Assembly (NCBI GenBank): GCA_963383645.1
Contig: OY726572.1
Span: 26,294,792-26,358,791 of the forward strand
DNA length: 64,000 bases
Origin: Muscardinus avellanarius
Lineage: Eukaryota > Chordata > Mammalia > Rodentia > Gliridae
Direction of reading: 5' to 3'
Of this stretch, positions 62,860 to 64,000 are shown piece after piece. Every line of letters starts with the position of its first letter. Within the stretch, counting starts at the first letter, position 1. A program made the translations under genes and the position numbers. The notes under the pieces were generated by a model. That model did not search any database. It was not told the DNA's origin and saw only the letters and a list, made by a program, of their open reading frames with translations.

Positions 62860-63710
62860 TGTGTGTGCATGTGTGTGGTACTGGGGGTGGAACCCAGGGG
62901 CTTTTCTACCTCCGGGCTACGCTCCCAGCTCTATTTTATACTTTATTTGGAAACAGGGTCTCACTCAGTAGCTGAGGCTGGCTTCGAACCTGTGCGATCC
63001 TCCTGTCTCAGCCTCCTGAGTGCTGGGATTACAAGCGTGCGCCACCACGCCTGGCTGTTCTTAGCTAATTTAGAAAAATAGCCAGAACTATACTGCTGCA
63101 AGCTTAAGCAAATATTATTAATACAAAAGTAGAAAAAAGGGACAGAATAATAAAGCACTGCCTCAGAGGGATGCATTGGAGTTCCTTGAAAGCAAAACAC
63201 TGAAGGTTTTTGTTGTTGTTGTTGTTTGTTTTTGCAGGTTCTGTGGGTGAGACCCAGGGGCATTCTACCTCCAAGCTACACCCTAGGCCTATTTTTATTC
63301 TTTATTTTTATTTTTAATTTTTTTGGTGGTACTGGGGTTCTGGAAACCCTTCTACCTCCAGGCTACACTCCCAGACCTATTTTTATAGGTCTGGGAGTGT
63401 AGCCTAGAGTGTAGCAACTTAGTGAGACCCTGTTTCAAAATAAGACCTATTTTTATACTTTTTTATTTGGAAACAGGGTCTCTTAAGCCAGAGTGGCTGG
63501 CTTCAAACCTGCATGATCCTCCTGTCTCCGCCTCCCAAGCACAGGGATTACAAGCGTGTGCCACCCGGATCTATTTTGAAACAGGGTCTCACTGAGTTGC
63601 AGAGGGCCTCACTAAGTAGCTGAGGCTGTCCGGGAACTCAGATCCTCATGTCTCAGCTTCCCAAATGCTGGGATTACAAACGTGCGCCACCTCACCCAAC
63701 TCTATGCTTT
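62860..63710 (-). mobile_element. Minus-strand SINEs including the palindromic copy
   Basis: Copies at 62875-63055, 63232-63290 (right half), 63325-63565 (with the inverted segment 63385-63442) and 63570-63705. 63056-63230 is unique. Confidence 0.85.
63360..63405. repeat. Perfect 21-bp palindrome with TTTT loop
   Basis: Arms 63360-63380 and 63385-63405 are exact reverse complements (starting aggctacactcccag). About 60 bp of opposite-strand SINE is spliced into a minus-strand SINE here. Confidence 0.95.
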
Positions 63711-63965
63711 TCCATTTTATGATATCATGGTTAATGATAATTATACCCAGTTTTGTAACTACAAGTTGATATTTAGTGTTTTGTCTGCAACCAGTTCTGA
63801 ACTTTGAACAGCAGCAAGCAGTATTTGCTTTACTGTCACTCCGCAAGTGTTACTTAGCACAGACACAGGAGCTGTACTGGGCTATCTTCTCCTTCATGGT
63901 CCAAGAGAGAATGTCCCTTTCTTTAAACTCTAACTCTCTCAACTGTTCAGAATCAAGCCAATTCA
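63711..63965. other. Unique intergenic DNA
   Basis: No known repeat or gene recognised. Confidence 0.4.
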
Positions 63966-64000
63966 AGCATGGTGGCGCACGCTTGTAATCCCAGCCTTTG
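63966..64000 (+). mobile_element. SINE start cut by window end
   Basis: catggtggcgcacgcttgta followed by atcccagc, the first bases of a plus-strand SINE. Confidence 0.8.

Noticed and set aside
51470..64000. Search for exon 1 of BIRC6, the human downstream neighbour
   Set aside because: No CpG island or recognisable BIRC6 coding sequence seen. It presumably lies beyond the window.

Overview
The window is vertebrate nuclear DNA from a placental mammal, most likely a rodent. Hundreds of dimeric SINE copies are present, each with a 7SL-derived left half (start gccgggcgtggtggcgcac) fused to a tRNA/ID-like right half (gtagctcagaggtagaatg ... ggttcaatcccc). That architecture is known as B1-dID from squirrel-, dormouse- and beaver-related rodents. 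Free-standing ID elements, a rodent-type L1 fragment and (CA)n/(TA)n tracts support this. The exact species cannot be fixed from sequence reading alone; a beaver or sciuromorph relative is my best guess.

There is one intact protein-coding gene, YIPF4 (+ strand). It has six exons, with coding from 23039 to 50577, and the spliced product is 244 residues, the same length as the human protein. Its CpG-island promoter (about 22700-23320) carries two ETS-type motifs and three evenly spaced CCAAT boxes. The five introns (7.9, 3.7, 2.6, 3.7 and 8.8 kb) are packed with SINEs, but all splice sites are canonical and the intron phases are consistent. The 3' UTR (50578 to about 51470) is free of repeats and has two AATAAA signals.

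Region by region. 1-3766: SINE-dense intergenic DNA. 3776-5923: a processed pseudogene of ZCWPW1 with a poly(A) tract and a 12-bp target-site duplication. 5937-22600: intergenic DNA with SINE clusters, an MLT1-type LTR split by younger SINEs, a solo LTR, a 5'-truncated L1 inserted into a SINE, and an ancient L2-like LINE. 22700-51470: YIPF4, with an RPL17 processed pseudogene in intron 2 and a tandem triplication in intron 5. 51470-64000: intergenic SINE-rich DNA with a second copy of the solo LTR in opposite orientation, an MER5-type DNA transposon carrying an ID element, and two perfect palindromes that look like template-switch events.

I found no convincing new biological system. The noteworthy items are structural: two near-perfect hairpins, a microsatellite-bearing triplication, nested insertions with clear target-site duplications, and evidence that at least two SINE subfamilies were active recently. 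In human the order is NLRC4 - YIPF4 - BIRC6, which would make the flanks here intergenic; I see neither neighbour in the window.
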